From an uncultured Porphyromonadaceae bacterium (GTDB lineage: Bacteria; Bacteroidota; Bacteroidia; Bacteroidales; Muribaculaceae): a DNA stretch of 43,739 nucleotides. The stretch covers positions 1 to 43,739 of the forward strand of contig CAMWNI010000016.1 of NCBI GenBank assembly GCA_947175545.1, given 5' to 3'. A program made the translations under genes and the position numbers. The notes beneath the pieces are model-generated. The model worked only from the letters and a program-made list of their open reading frames with translations, was not told the origin of the DNA and ran no database searches. Shown piece after piece: positions 8,392-16,633 of this stretch; positions within the stretch are counted from its first letter, which is position 1; each line of letters opens with the position of its first letter.

Positions 8392-10921
8392 TCGCCTTGG
8401 TCCGATCCTCGGCGGCAAGAACCGTTCCGATGAACCGGATTGTCTCTTTTACGTCCGGATCAGAGTCAAGGTCATGCAGCTTCTCAATCAACCCATTCAG
8501 GTTGTCGCCCCATAGAGTAAACGCAATATCATTTAACTGATAGTAGTTTTCGTCGGCGTCTACTCCATGAGGTTTATAGTAAAGACGCTTATGCAGACAG
8601 GCAATATTCTTTTCCCAATATTGGCGATATAGTCGTTTGGAATGTTCGCTGTGAATTGAAATCTCCCGGCGTTTTCCGTTCGACCAATCATTTTGATGTT
8701 TGACAGTCGCCCAATAGTAGTGAGAAATCGTTTCGAATGTCAAATTATCCTCAAGTGCATAGCCAAATAGCTGTTCAGCAACCGTGTATTCCATTTCTTC
8801 ATCGAAAAACGGCGTGTAATATTTAGAGGGCGTTCCATGTAGAATCACTTGGAATATTCTCAGAGAGAATTCCGAAACCCGATTCTCGATGACTGCTTCG
8901 TGCAGCCATCGGTTGATTTCATCTTTATGTCTACGGAAGTCATAGAGTTCCTTTATGAAATCCATTCCGTTGATCATGAAGCCCGGCAGTAGCCGTCCGG
9001 CAGCAAAAACCGTGCGGATGTATTTTTGAACATTCTCAAGGCCGGTAACTTTGTAGTTTTCAATGTGAATTGCGAAACTTATGGCTTTAATCGCGAATTT
9101 CGGTGATGAAATTGTCGTAATAATCTGCTCTGTTGGCAGACTCATGATTTCGTTGAAATCAATGTCACTGATTTCAGAGTCTTGGAGCGCGTTGAAGAAA
9201 TATCGCTCGATATAGATCCGGTTACTGAACGCCTTATCCGTTCCGCCTCCGTAGTCCGGAATGAGCCGCGACAAGATATTCTTTATCTGTGTCTGTTGTA
9301 GCTCGGACAGAGATTTGAAGTTTTCAGTTTCAAACAGATCTTTTTTGTGTTGATCGAATAGGGAGGCGATGAAGTCGTCCTTGCCCGTTTTGTTCTCTTC
9401 CTTCGGATTGTAAAGTTTTATATGATTACGGTCCGATTCGGTAAATGTCTGCCAGTTATTTCTGAAGAACTCAAAGAATGACGGTGAAGTCAGCTTAATC
9501 AGTTCCAAATCAGCCAGGTTGGTAATCAGAACCTCGTTGCGCAGACGGCGATAGCTGATTTCAATAGCGCTGACCCATCGGCGCACCATGCGTATGTTGC
9601 TGATGCCATTTGACAATGGGTCCATGTTTCGGCCGAAAATGCTGGCTCTTTCACTGAAAAGGTAGTCACGCATCTGTTTGTTTTCCTCCGGTGACAGGAA
9701 CGATGCATACTCGAGAACCAGATTGCGCAGTTCATCTTTGTCATAAGCCGGCAACCAGTATTCAATCTGGAAAAATTTCTCCAGATAACGGTCTGTAATG
9801 GCCGATGACTCATGTGCAAGAACTTTCGTGATATATTCTTTGTCGAAAGCGCAGATAAACTTAATATTCGGGAATCCGGCGCTCCCTCTGACAATTTTCA
9901 GCACTTCTAAAATCTCCGCGCGTTCAAGACGGTCAATGTCGTCAATGACAACTACATAGGTCTTTCCGGATTTCGACAACTCTTCATGGACTTGGCGATA
10001 AAGCTGTTGCATATCCCTTTCATTTTCCTGCCGCCATGTGTTGATTAACGAGTCGTAGGCCGACTGATTTACGGTTGTCAGGACAGCAATATATTGTCTG
10101 AGATATTTAGACAGCGTGACGTCGAACGGATTTGTTGCTATAATCAGCTGTTCGAAAAATACCCTTGTGATATCCGCTCCCCGCGCATAGCTCCAGGGTG
10201 AAAAATCAAGCAAGACATGTCTGGAATCCCCTTGAAGAGCAAATTGTTCTTTGATAAGGTTGATAAACGAACTTTTTCCGTTGCCCCACGGGCTTACAAC
10301 GGCTATGGCAACAGACCCGTCGCTGACATCGACGTTGCGAATCTGTTTAGCCAATTGTTCGGCAAATACCGTTCGTTTAAGCCTGTCTGCTTTCCATGTT
10401 GAAATCGGCAGGTCAAGGAGTGATGGTTCCTCGTTGGTTTCCGTCGGCCGCTTTCTATGAATCCGAAACAGGGACAGCGGACGCAGCAGCAGAGCGCACG
10501 CGCAGCATAGTGCCGCCAGATTGAAATATGCGATGTTTATGCCAAACAGGGTGCAATGCAGAAAAATCCACTCGTCGTTTGTCAGACAGTCAGCCCAGAT
10601 ATAAAGTACTGACAGGACCAACGTCAATGAGAATGCAGAAAAATGTCCCTTTCGAATGACAAAATAACGAACTTCGCTCCAAATGATGATTCCGCATAAC
10701 AATAGACACGAAATTCCTATAGTCCGTGAGTCGGTAGGCTTAAAGGATTGGACGAACGCATTGCCGGCAATCAAATCGTACACATACCTTCCCCATCCGG
10801 TGTATAAAATCACGATACAGAGGAATGAAATTAACAGATTTACCGCTGAAGGCAGCCATGAAGGTTTTCGATTACTGAAAATGGAAATCACTTGATCGCG
10901 TTTAATTAAGTTGTCAGTCAT
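8366..10921 (-). CDS. KAP-family P-loop NTPase, membrane-anchored
   Basis: 851 residues from the ATG at 10921, preferred over a longer frame from 11056 because a promoter (10948-10955) sits between them. Four hydrophobic segments lie near 24-42, 66-82, 96-112 and 125-147. The KAP domain follows, with Walker A VVSPWGNGKSS (208-218) and Walker B YVVVIDDIDR (322-331), then the FICAFDKEYI strand. The roughly 500-residue C-terminal part is alpha-rich with no motif I recognise. KAP NTPases include animal Kidins220 and plasmid PifA, which excludes phage T7, so membrane-associated signalling or phage defence is possible. It stands alone between unrelated genes. Confidence 0.8.
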   Translation of the reverse strand: MTDNLIKRDQVISIFSNRKPSWLPSAVNLLISFLCIVILYTGWGRYVYDLIAGNAFVQSFKPTDSRTIGISCLLLCGIIIWSEVRYFVIRKGHFSAFSLTLVLSVLYIWADCLTNDEWIFLHCTLFGINIAYFNLAALCCACALLLRPLSLFRIHRKRPTETNEEPSLLDLPISTWKADRLKRTVFAEQLAKQIRNVDVSDGSVAIAVVSPWGNGKSSFINLIKEQFALQGDSRHVLLDFSPWSYARGADITRVFFEQLIIATNPFDVTLSKYLRQYIAVLTTVNQSAYDSLINTWRQENERDMQQLYRQVHEELSKSGKTYVVVIDDIDRLERAEILEVLKIVRGSAGFPNIKFICAFDKEYITKVLAHESSAITDRYLEKFFQIEYWLPAYDKDELRNLVLEYASFLSPEENKQMRDYLFSERASIFGRNMDPLSNGISNIRMVRRWVSAIEISYRRLRNEVLITNLADLELIKLTSPSFFEFFRNNWQTFTESDRNHIKLYNPKEENKTGKDDFIASLFDQHKKDLFETENFKSLSELQQTQIKNILSRLIPDYGGGTDKAFSNRIYIERYFFNALQDSEISDIDFNEIMSLPTEQIITTISSPKFAIKAISFAIHIENYKVTGLENVQKYIRTVFAAGRLLPGFMINGMDFIKELYDFRRHKDEINRWLHEAVIENRVSEFSLRIFQVILHGTPSKYYTPFFDEEMEYTVAEQLFGYALEDNLTFETISHYYWATVKHQNDWSNGKRREISIHSEHSKRLYRQYWEKNIACLHKRLYYKPHGVDADENYYQLNDIAFTLWGDNLNGLIEKLHDLDSDPDVKETIRFIGTVLAAEDRTKAINFEFANP

Positions 10922-10947
10922 AAAGCAAAACACAAAAAACAAGAACA

Positions 10948-10955
10948 CAAATTTA
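10948..10955 (-). promoter_or_regulatory. -7 element for the KAP NTPase
   Basis: TAAATTTG on the minus strand, 27 nt upstream of the ATG at 10921. No convincing TTG at -33. It supports the shorter start. Confidence 0.45.
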
Positions 10956-11107
10956 AACAAATTTCGAGAATAATCGCTAAATATGCTGACTGGAATAACG
11001 TAAATGTCGAATTTACACTGAGTAGACCATGAAAAGATGTGTGAATGGTGTGGCAACTGGGACCGAAAGCGTTGCAGAAGAGGCTTAAGGCGCTAAGATC
11101 AAGGGGC

Positions 11108-12472
11108 TTAAACTCGGGCTGTGCGAGTCAGACTCATGATTCCGGCTGTGATTGCGGCGACACACGCGCAGTAAAGACAGATGCGTTCCGAAGCCCCGTC
11201 ATCGGTTATGGCAAAAATCAGCGTCACAAGCGTTGCCCCGAGCGTCTGGCCAACAAGTCGCGCGGTGCTTTGCATACCTCCTGCTCCTCCGGTGCGTTTG
11301 ATTGGAGTCGCGTTGACCATGACAACGTTGTTAGGGGTCTGGAAAAGGCCGAAGCCGATGCCGCAAACAGTCATGCGCCATGCAATTGCGCTTGCGGAAG
11401 CCTCGGCCGGAGTCAACGTCACAAGCAGAACAATGCCGAGAGTATAGATTGCCATACCTGTCGCGGCAGTGATGCTTGGATTATGTCGCTCGACAAAACG
11501 TGCCGCAAGCGGCGAAACAATCATCGTTGCAAGCGGCATCGGTGTCATCAACATTCCGGCCATGATTTCTGACAGTCCAAAACGGTTAAGAAAGAGGAAT
11601 GGCAAAGTAATCATGGTCAGATTCTGTGCGATAAACGAACAGACGGAGGTGCAGATGCTCAGCGAAAAAAGCCTGATTCTGAGAAGGTCTACCGGCAGAA
11701 GAGGCACATCGCGTCCAAGCTGACGGCGGATATAAAATACTCCGATTGTCACTCCGATTGCAAGCAGAATGAGATTCAGCGTCAGGGCGCCCTTGCGATT
11801 GAAGTTGCCCAATGCTAAAAAGATAAGACCAAAAACGATAATGTTTTCAATTGCGCTGACGAAGTCGAAGCGCGGGTGAACCTCCCCGGGCGGATTATGT
11901 GGCAGCAGTTTTTTCCCGACAAAAAACGCGACGATTCCAAATGGAATGTTGATCATGAACAGCCAATGCCAGGACGCAACCGAAAGGATAATGCCGGCAA
12001 TAGTCGGCCCGGTAGCTGTTGCGATTGCAATGATCATTGCGTTTAAAGCCAGTCCGCGGCCAATAACCTCTTTCGGATAAATCAAGCGCGTAAGAGCGAT
12101 GTTCACGCTCATGACGCACGCCGCACCAACTCCCTGAAGTGCGCGCGACAGCAAAATCATCAAGAATGAGCCTGACAGAGCGCAAAGCCCTGACGAAACA
12201 GTGAAAAGCACCACTCCGACAAGGAAAATACGCCGATAGCTGTAAAGATCACCAATGGAAGATAACGGCAGGAGTAACATCGTGATTACAAGCTGATAAA
12301 CCGTAACAATCCAGATTGTCATCGAATCGGAAATATTCATTTCCGTTGCCATGACCGGAAGTGATACGTTCACCAGCGTCACATCCAGCACCGTCATAAT
12401 CAGCACCATCAGCACTGCACTAACCGCCGCATACTTTCTGATTGATAAACCGCCTTCAGATCGTTGACTCAT
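11108..12472 (-). CDS. MFS drug exporter, DHA2 (EmrB/QacA-like) family
   Basis: 454 residues from the ATG at 12472. A -7 box lies at 12511-12518, inside the longer frame, so I reject the upstream ATG at 12532. About 14 hydrophobic helices are visible, as in DHA2 proton-drug antiporters. The loop after helix 2 carries a motif-A variant (GDLYSYRRIF), helix 1 has LDVTLVNVSLP, and helix 5 has the motif-C-like GPTIAGIIL. It probably exports hydrophobic toxic compounds; the substrate cannot be predicted. No adaptor or outer-membrane gene is adjacent. Confidence 0.85.
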   Translation of the reverse strand: MSQRSEGGLSIRKYAAVSAVLMVLIMTVLDVTLVNVSLPVMATEMNISDSMTIWIVTVYQLVITMLLLPLSSIGDLYSYRRIFLVGVVLFTVSSGLCALSGSFLMILLSRALQGVGAACVMSVNIALTRLIYPKEVIGRGLALNAMIIAIATATGPTIAGIILSVASWHWLFMINIPFGIVAFFVGKKLLPHNPPGEVHPRFDFVSAIENIIVFGLIFLALGNFNRKGALTLNLILLAIGVTIGVFYIRRQLGRDVPLLPVDLLRIRLFSLSICTSVCSFIAQNLTMITLPFLFLNRFGLSEIMAGMLMTPMPLATMIVSPLAARFVERHNPSITAATGMAIYTLGIVLLVTLTPAEASASAIAWRMTVCGIGFGLFQTPNNVVMVNATPIKRTGGAGGMQSTARLVGQTLGATLVTLIFAITDDGASERICLYCACVAAITAGIMSLTRTARV

Positions 12473-12510
12473 ATCTGTTTGATAAACTAAAAAAACGTGC
12501 AAAAGTTTCG

Positions 12511-12518
12511 CAAAGTTA
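12511..12518 (-). promoter_or_regulatory. -7 element for the MFS exporter
   Basis: TAACTTTG on the minus strand, 39 nt upstream of the ATG at 12472; the -33 element is weak. Confidence 0.5.
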
Positions 12519-12643
12519 CGAAAAAAATTCATATCTGAGTTTATTCCGCATCGCTACATAAATTGATGTTTCGTCACGTTCTGTAAGCGCCAAAGTATTG
12601 ACAGTAAGGTTATGGCCTGTGTGATGTATGCGAAAGGACGCGA

Positions 12644-14113
12644 TTATAAATCCGGGAAGGTTGGAGCGTTCACATTGAACACTCCGTTGGCTATTGACAT
12701 GGCCACAATCCCTGCCGATTGCATAAAAGATGTTTTTCCTTGGGTAAACCTAAATGTTGGAATGCTACGCTTTGGTGCAACAATAGCCGACAATTCCGCC
12801 GGATATGTTGTCAGGGTAAAATCAATCATATTGAAGTGGATTTTCCCGAACCGCAATAGTGATTTTAACCCAAGGTTACATTCGTAATCGCTTGCAAGAG
12901 GGTTTAATTCGGTATTAACGGTGATGTGTGGGATAACGACTTCGTTCCCCCCAATGCCAACCCGCACATTCGGCAGGCGGTAACATTCCAAAATCCTGAC
13001 TCCCCCGATACCGGCCATACGGACCGTATCCGGCTGCGCGTTCGCAAGAACATAATCCTTGTTGTCATTAAAAAAATCGCCGTTCAATGACCCGAACGAT
13101 GCATCACCTGTATCTATGCAAATCTGCATTCGCTGATTGTGTATTTTCCCATTTGTTATCAGATTCATTTGAGGCGAAAAATACATATTGGCGGTGGCTC
13201 CACTTCTTGACGGAGCAATGGAAGGTACGGTTATCTGACGTTTAGCGAAATCAATAGTAAGGTCATTCAGGCGAAGCATAAGGTCGCTGCCTAACACAAT
13301 GCTGAAACAATCAATGTACTGGTTTGCTTCTTCATTATCCAGAGTGAGGTCAACAATAAGAAACGGAACATCCCGGATTACAATATTTCCGACTTTTAAT
13401 TCTTTCGCTATTGCTAATTGCCCGTTGCGGCGACCGATACCTAACACTGAATTTCCGGCGTTAATCGGAATGAGGTCATACTGGCGGGCCAACGAATCAG
13501 AAATTATATTGACCCCTGCGCCGGTGTCGAAAGATATTGTGGCACTTTTGCCATTGATGCTGCTACCGTCAAGTTGCATTAAAAATGCTTCTTTTTCTGG
13601 ATTCCCAACTTGAACAATGTCGAAAGGGATGCAGCCTTCAGAATCAGAGAATGAAATATCATAGGGATTATATGCCGACAATGCAGTATACTGGTCGATA
13701 TAGCGTTGCATACCCGATATTGCCGCACTGTCAAGATATTGCTTTGTGGCATCAAGAACAGATGTGACCACCTCTGCCGCTTTTGCATTGTTTCCCACCT
13801 TGCTCAAGTCCATTGACAGCATGACGGAAGAGTTGAGCAGATTGCCTAAATCGAGATTCGCAGAGTGATTATTCAGTAATTCGCCGAATGCCGGGATTGA
13901 AATATCAGGTCGGTTCAGGCGATTACCGATAAGCGCACGCGAATAGACTTCAAGAAAAGGCATTATGGAGTCCTTGGGCGCTGCATTGTAAATGGAATCC
14001 AATGCAATCCAATCGCCGGTATTCATGGCCTTGGCAAGACGTTCGTCTATTGATTGTGCGCCACAGTTCAAACCAAAGATAGCGATTATTACGGAGAGAA
14101 ATATATTTCGCAT
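12644..14113 (-). CDS. Secreted retropepsin-like aspartyl protease, two lobes
   Basis: 489 residues with a signal peptide (about 1-19). Residues 25-140 are helical. Two retropepsin-like lobes follow. Lobe 1 has SFDTGAG (DTG 196-198), a GIG flap-like turn and the late IVLGSDLM strand. Lobe 2 has CIDTGDA (DTG 334-336), GIGG and NLGLKSLL. Most bacterial retropepsin-like proteins carry one DTG and dimerise; this one carries two in tandem, as in pepsin. Likely periplasmic or surface-exposed peptidase. It has its own -7 box, and a stem-loop region separates it from the surface-protein operon upstream. Confidence 0.75.
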   Translation of the reverse strand: MRNIFLSVIIAIFGLNCGAQSIDERLAKAMNTGDWIALDSIYNAAPKDSIMPFLEVYSRALIGNRLNRPDISIPAFGELLNNHSANLDLGNLLNSSVMLSMDLSKVGNNAKAAEVVTSVLDATKQYLDSAAISGMQRYIDQYTALSAYNPYDISFSDSEGCIPFDIVQVGNPEKEAFLMQLDGSSINGKSATISFDTGAGVNIISDSLARQYDLIPINAGNSVLGIGRRNGQLAIAKELKVGNIVIRDVPFLIVDLTLDNEEANQYIDCFSIVLGSDLMLRLNDLTIDFAKRQITVPSIAPSRSGATANMYFSPQMNLITNGKIHNQRMQICIDTGDASFGSLNGDFFNDNKDYVLANAQPDTVRMAGIGGVRILECYRLPNVRVGIGGNEVVIPHITVNTELNPLASDYECNLGLKSLLRFGKIHFNMIDFTLTTYPAELSAIVAPKRSIPTFRFTQGKTSFMQSAGIVAMSIANGVFNVNAPTFPDL

Positions 14114-14133
14114 AGCAGTTACAAGTTTTAGCG

Positions 14134-14141
14134 CAAAATTA
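14134..14141 (-). promoter_or_regulatory. -7 element for the aspartyl protease
   Basis: TAATTTTG on the minus strand, 20 nt before the ATG at 14113; no clear -33 element. Confidence 0.5.
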
Positions 14142-14250
14142 ACGATAAATCTCGAATATTCCTAATTTTAGACAATAACTATAAATCTGTAATCTTCACA
14201 AAAGTTTTTACTGGCAATTTAGTTTCCCTGGCCTGGGGTTTGACTTCTCA

Positions 14251-14269
14251 GAGACGGCAAATCCGTCTC
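14251..14269. other. Small perfect hairpin
   Basis: GAGACGG (14251-14257), loop CAAAT, CCGTCTC (14263-14269). It lies between the main stem-loop at 14301 and the protease promoter. No T-run follows on either strand, so its role is unclear. Confidence 0.4.
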
Positions 14270-14300
14270 AATCACAACATCAAAACCACTCCAATGTAGT

Positions 14301-14335
14301 GGAGGCTGTCTAACATCCAGCGTTAGACAGCCTCC
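14301..14335 (-). terminator. Strong stem-loop ending the surface-protein operon
   Basis: GGAGGCTGTCTAAC (14301-14314) and its perfect complement (14322-14335) enclose a 7-nt loop. It begins about 20 nt after the stop of the B-repeat protein gene. The T-run (ATTTTTT) lies on the plus-strand side, so on the minus strand it is a hairpin without a U-tract. I still read it as the operon end. Confidence 0.6.
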
Positions 14336-14356
14336 TACTTATTTTTTAAGGATTAT

Positions 14357-16612
14357 TCAATTAGAATATTTTCGAATCAAGACTTTGTTTCCGTTAATAA
14401 TGTAAAGATTGTTATCGAGTTTGTGTTCGATGTCGCCCCAACGCACATTATTATATATGGGATAACCGCTAAGACTGCATACTGTTACTATAGAGTCTAT
14501 ATCAATATGTGTTGACGTAATGGAACTCATTGTAGAATATGTTCCATGAATGTCAACATCGTGAGCCGGCATCAATTCCGGGATATCATCACGCCAACCA
14601 TCAAACTTCATCCCTTCAGGGACTTCAGGATCCTCTACTATGACCAAGGCTCCGAATTCAATTAATTCAGAGTGATAGATTTCGTTATTAAGATATAGAG
14701 TAAGCCAATATGAGTTGATTGAGAACGAGCCGCTGACGGTCACATCATGTGCCGGCATCGTTTCGGGAAGTCCTTCCCAGCCTGAAAAGGAGTGACCCTC
14801 TTTTTCGGGGATTTCAGCGACAATAGTTGCACCGTACTCGACAGCCACTTCATTCCAGTTTTCACCGTCCAATACATAAGTGAGTTTATATGAATTGACG
14901 TTATAGGATCCAAGAATCTCAATGTCATGAGCGGGCATTGTTTCGGGGACGTTCTGCCAACCGGCAAAAGTATGACCCTCCTTGGCCGGAGCCTCGGGAG
15001 AGACAACCGGCTGACCGAATACCACGATTTTGGTTTCAATCACATCTTCACCGATTTTGAATACGGCATTGTAGGAGTTGATTGAGAATGTGCCGCTGAC
15101 GGTCACATCGTGTGCCGGCATCGTCTCGGGAAGTCCTTCCCAGCCTGAGAAGGAGTGACCCTCTTTTTCGGGGATTTCAGCGACAATAGTTGCACCGTAC
15201 TCGACAGCCACTTCATTCCAGTTTTCACCGTCCAATACATAAGTGAGTTTATATGAATTGACGTTATAGGATCCAAGAATCTCAATGTCATGAGCGGGCA
15301 TTGTTTCGGGGACGTTCTGCCAACCGGCAAAAGTATGACCCTCCTTGGCCGGAGCCTCAGGAGAGACAACAGGCTGACCGAATACCACAGACTTTGTCTC
15401 AATCACATCTTCACCGATTTTGAATACGGCATTGTAGGAGTTGATTGAGAACGAGCCGCTGACGGTCACATCGTGTGCCGGCATCGTTTCGGGAAGTCCT
15501 TCCCAGCCTGAGAAGGAGTGACCCTCTTTTTCGGGGATTTCAGCGACAATAGTTGCACCGTACTCGACAGCCACTTCATTCCAGTTTTCACCGTCCAATA
15601 CATAAGTGAGTTTATATGAATTGACGTTATAGGATCCAAGAATCTCAATGTCATGAGCGGGCATTGTTTCGGGGACGTTCTGCCAACCGGCAAAAGTATG
15701 ACCCTCCTTGGCCGGAGCCTCAGGAGAGACAACAGGCTGACCGAATACCACAGACTTTGTCTCAATCACATCTTCACCGATTTTGAATACGGCATTGTAG
15801 GAGTTGATTGAGAACGAGCCGCTGACGGTCACATCGTGTGCCGGCATCGTTTCGGGAAGTCCTTCCCAGCCTGAGAAGGAGTGACCCTCCTTTTCGGGGA
15901 TTGATTCTGCAAGAATCGCAGTACCGTAATTTATCTCATACTCCTTGTACAGGTTGCCATCAACATTATATATCAGTTTATAAGTGTTGACGCCAAACTC
16001 CGCTGCAAGAATGATATCTGCATCAACGGTTATCGTACGAGGATTATCGGTATTACCATCTGACCACCGGTCAAAATGATAGCCTTCGGACGGAGTTGCC
16101 GTAATTGTCAACTCTGTCCCCTCAGCTACTCGTCCGCTTTCTTGGTTAATTGAGCCTCCGGAGCCGGCAGAAAAAGTGACATCAAAGTGACGTATGATTT
16201 TTACAATATATGGGTCAGATGGATAACCCAAACGTCCATTCGATTCAAAAGAGAAAGAAACTCCGTCAATGGGTTGAATTTCCTCGGTCACCTTATTGTA
16301 GTATTTGAACGTCATATTCTCTCCTGATTCCTGATTGCTACGAGTGCGGAGATAGAGACATTCTTCACCATTGCCTAACGGCAATACTTCGGCTATTCCA
16401 CGACATTGATCGCCACAGAATACGGCTACGTCATATTGCGAATAGTCCATCCTGACGGTCGCAAAACTGACGTCCAGATAAAGACTCATGTCATATCGGT
16501 AATCGCTCGGATTGACCGTCCACGGGGTCGAGGCCCAAGCCCCGACTCCGTTTAGGACAATCATTAAGAGAGCAATTATCGAATGTCTGAATTTGATAAT
16601 TGAATTCTTCAT
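14357..16612 (-). CDS. Secreted InlB B-repeat (Listeria-Bacteroides repeat) surface protein
   Basis: 751 residues. A signal peptide (1 to about 27) is followed by a module with the FCGDQCRGI signature (32-145), then a divergent B-repeat (about 145-205) and a run of Listeria-Bacteroides B-repeats. The core is a 121-residue double unit (GWEGLPETMPAHD half and GWQNVPETMPAHD half) present three times almost without change. The C-terminal 70 residues (SLSGYPIYNN, then LYIINGNKVLIRK) look like a T9SS sorting domain. B-repeats are adhesive beta-grasp folds in other bacteria. Third gene of the operon, 21 nt after the giant protein gene, so it should share the invertible promoter. Confidence 0.8.
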   Translation of the reverse strand: MKNSIIKFRHSIIALLMIVLNGVGAWASTPWTVNPSDYRYDMSLYLDVSFATVRMDYSQYDVAVFCGDQCRGIAEVLPLGNGEECLYLRTRSNQESGENMTFKYYNKVTEEIQPIDGVSFSFESNGRLGYPSDPYIVKIIRHFDVTFSAGSGGSINQESGRVAEGTELTITATPSEGYHFDRWSDGNTDNPRTITVDADIILAAEFGVNTYKLIYNVDGNLYKEYEINYGTAILAESIPEKEGHSFSGWEGLPETMPAHDVTVSGSFSINSYNAVFKIGEDVIETKSVVFGQPVVSPEAPAKEGHTFAGWQNVPETMPAHDIEILGSYNVNSYKLTYVLDGENWNEVAVEYGATIVAEIPEKEGHSFSGWEGLPETMPAHDVTVSGSFSINSYNAVFKIGEDVIETKSVVFGQPVVSPEAPAKEGHTFAGWQNVPETMPAHDIEILGSYNVNSYKLTYVLDGENWNEVAVEYGATIVAEIPEKEGHSFSGWEGLPETMPAHDVTVSGTFSINSYNAVFKIGEDVIETKIVVFGQPVVSPEAPAKEGHTFAGWQNVPETMPAHDIEILGSYNVNSYKLTYVLDGENWNEVAVEYGATIVAEIPEKEGHSFSGWEGLPETMPAHDVTVSGSFSINSYWLTLYLNNEIYHSELIEFGALVIVEDPEVPEGMKFDGWRDDIPELMPAHDVDIHGTYSTMSSITSTHIDIDSIVTVCSLSGYPIYNNVRWGDIEHKLDNNLYIINGNKVLIRKYSN
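14722..15810 (-). repeat. Three tandem 363-bp near-identical coding repeats
   Basis: Identical stretches recur at exact 363-bp spacing (for example GGATCCAAGAATCTC near 14907, 15270 and 15633). Each unit codes 121 residues. Only scattered differences exist, for example TKSVVFG against TKIVVFG. Unit boundaries are approximate. Confidence 0.9.
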
Positions 16613-16633
16613 TTACTTGTTTGAGTTTTATTC

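Noticed and set aside
10922-11056. Extended N-terminus of the KAP NTPase (start at 11056)
   Set aside because: A -7 promoter box lies inside the extension, and the extra 45 residues show no conserved feature.
11045-11572. 175-codon plus-strand frame opposite the MFS gene
   Set aside because: Cys/Arg/Ser-rich composition of an antisense shadow; the minus strand encodes a complete MFS protein.
14740-15765. Three evenly spaced 99-codon frames that looked like a tandem gene family
   Set aside because: They are out-of-frame shadows of the 363-bp repeats within the B-repeat protein gene.
14722-15810. Regular repeats considered as a CRISPR-like array
   Set aside because: The unit is 363 bp with no repeat-spacer structure and codes protein in one frame.
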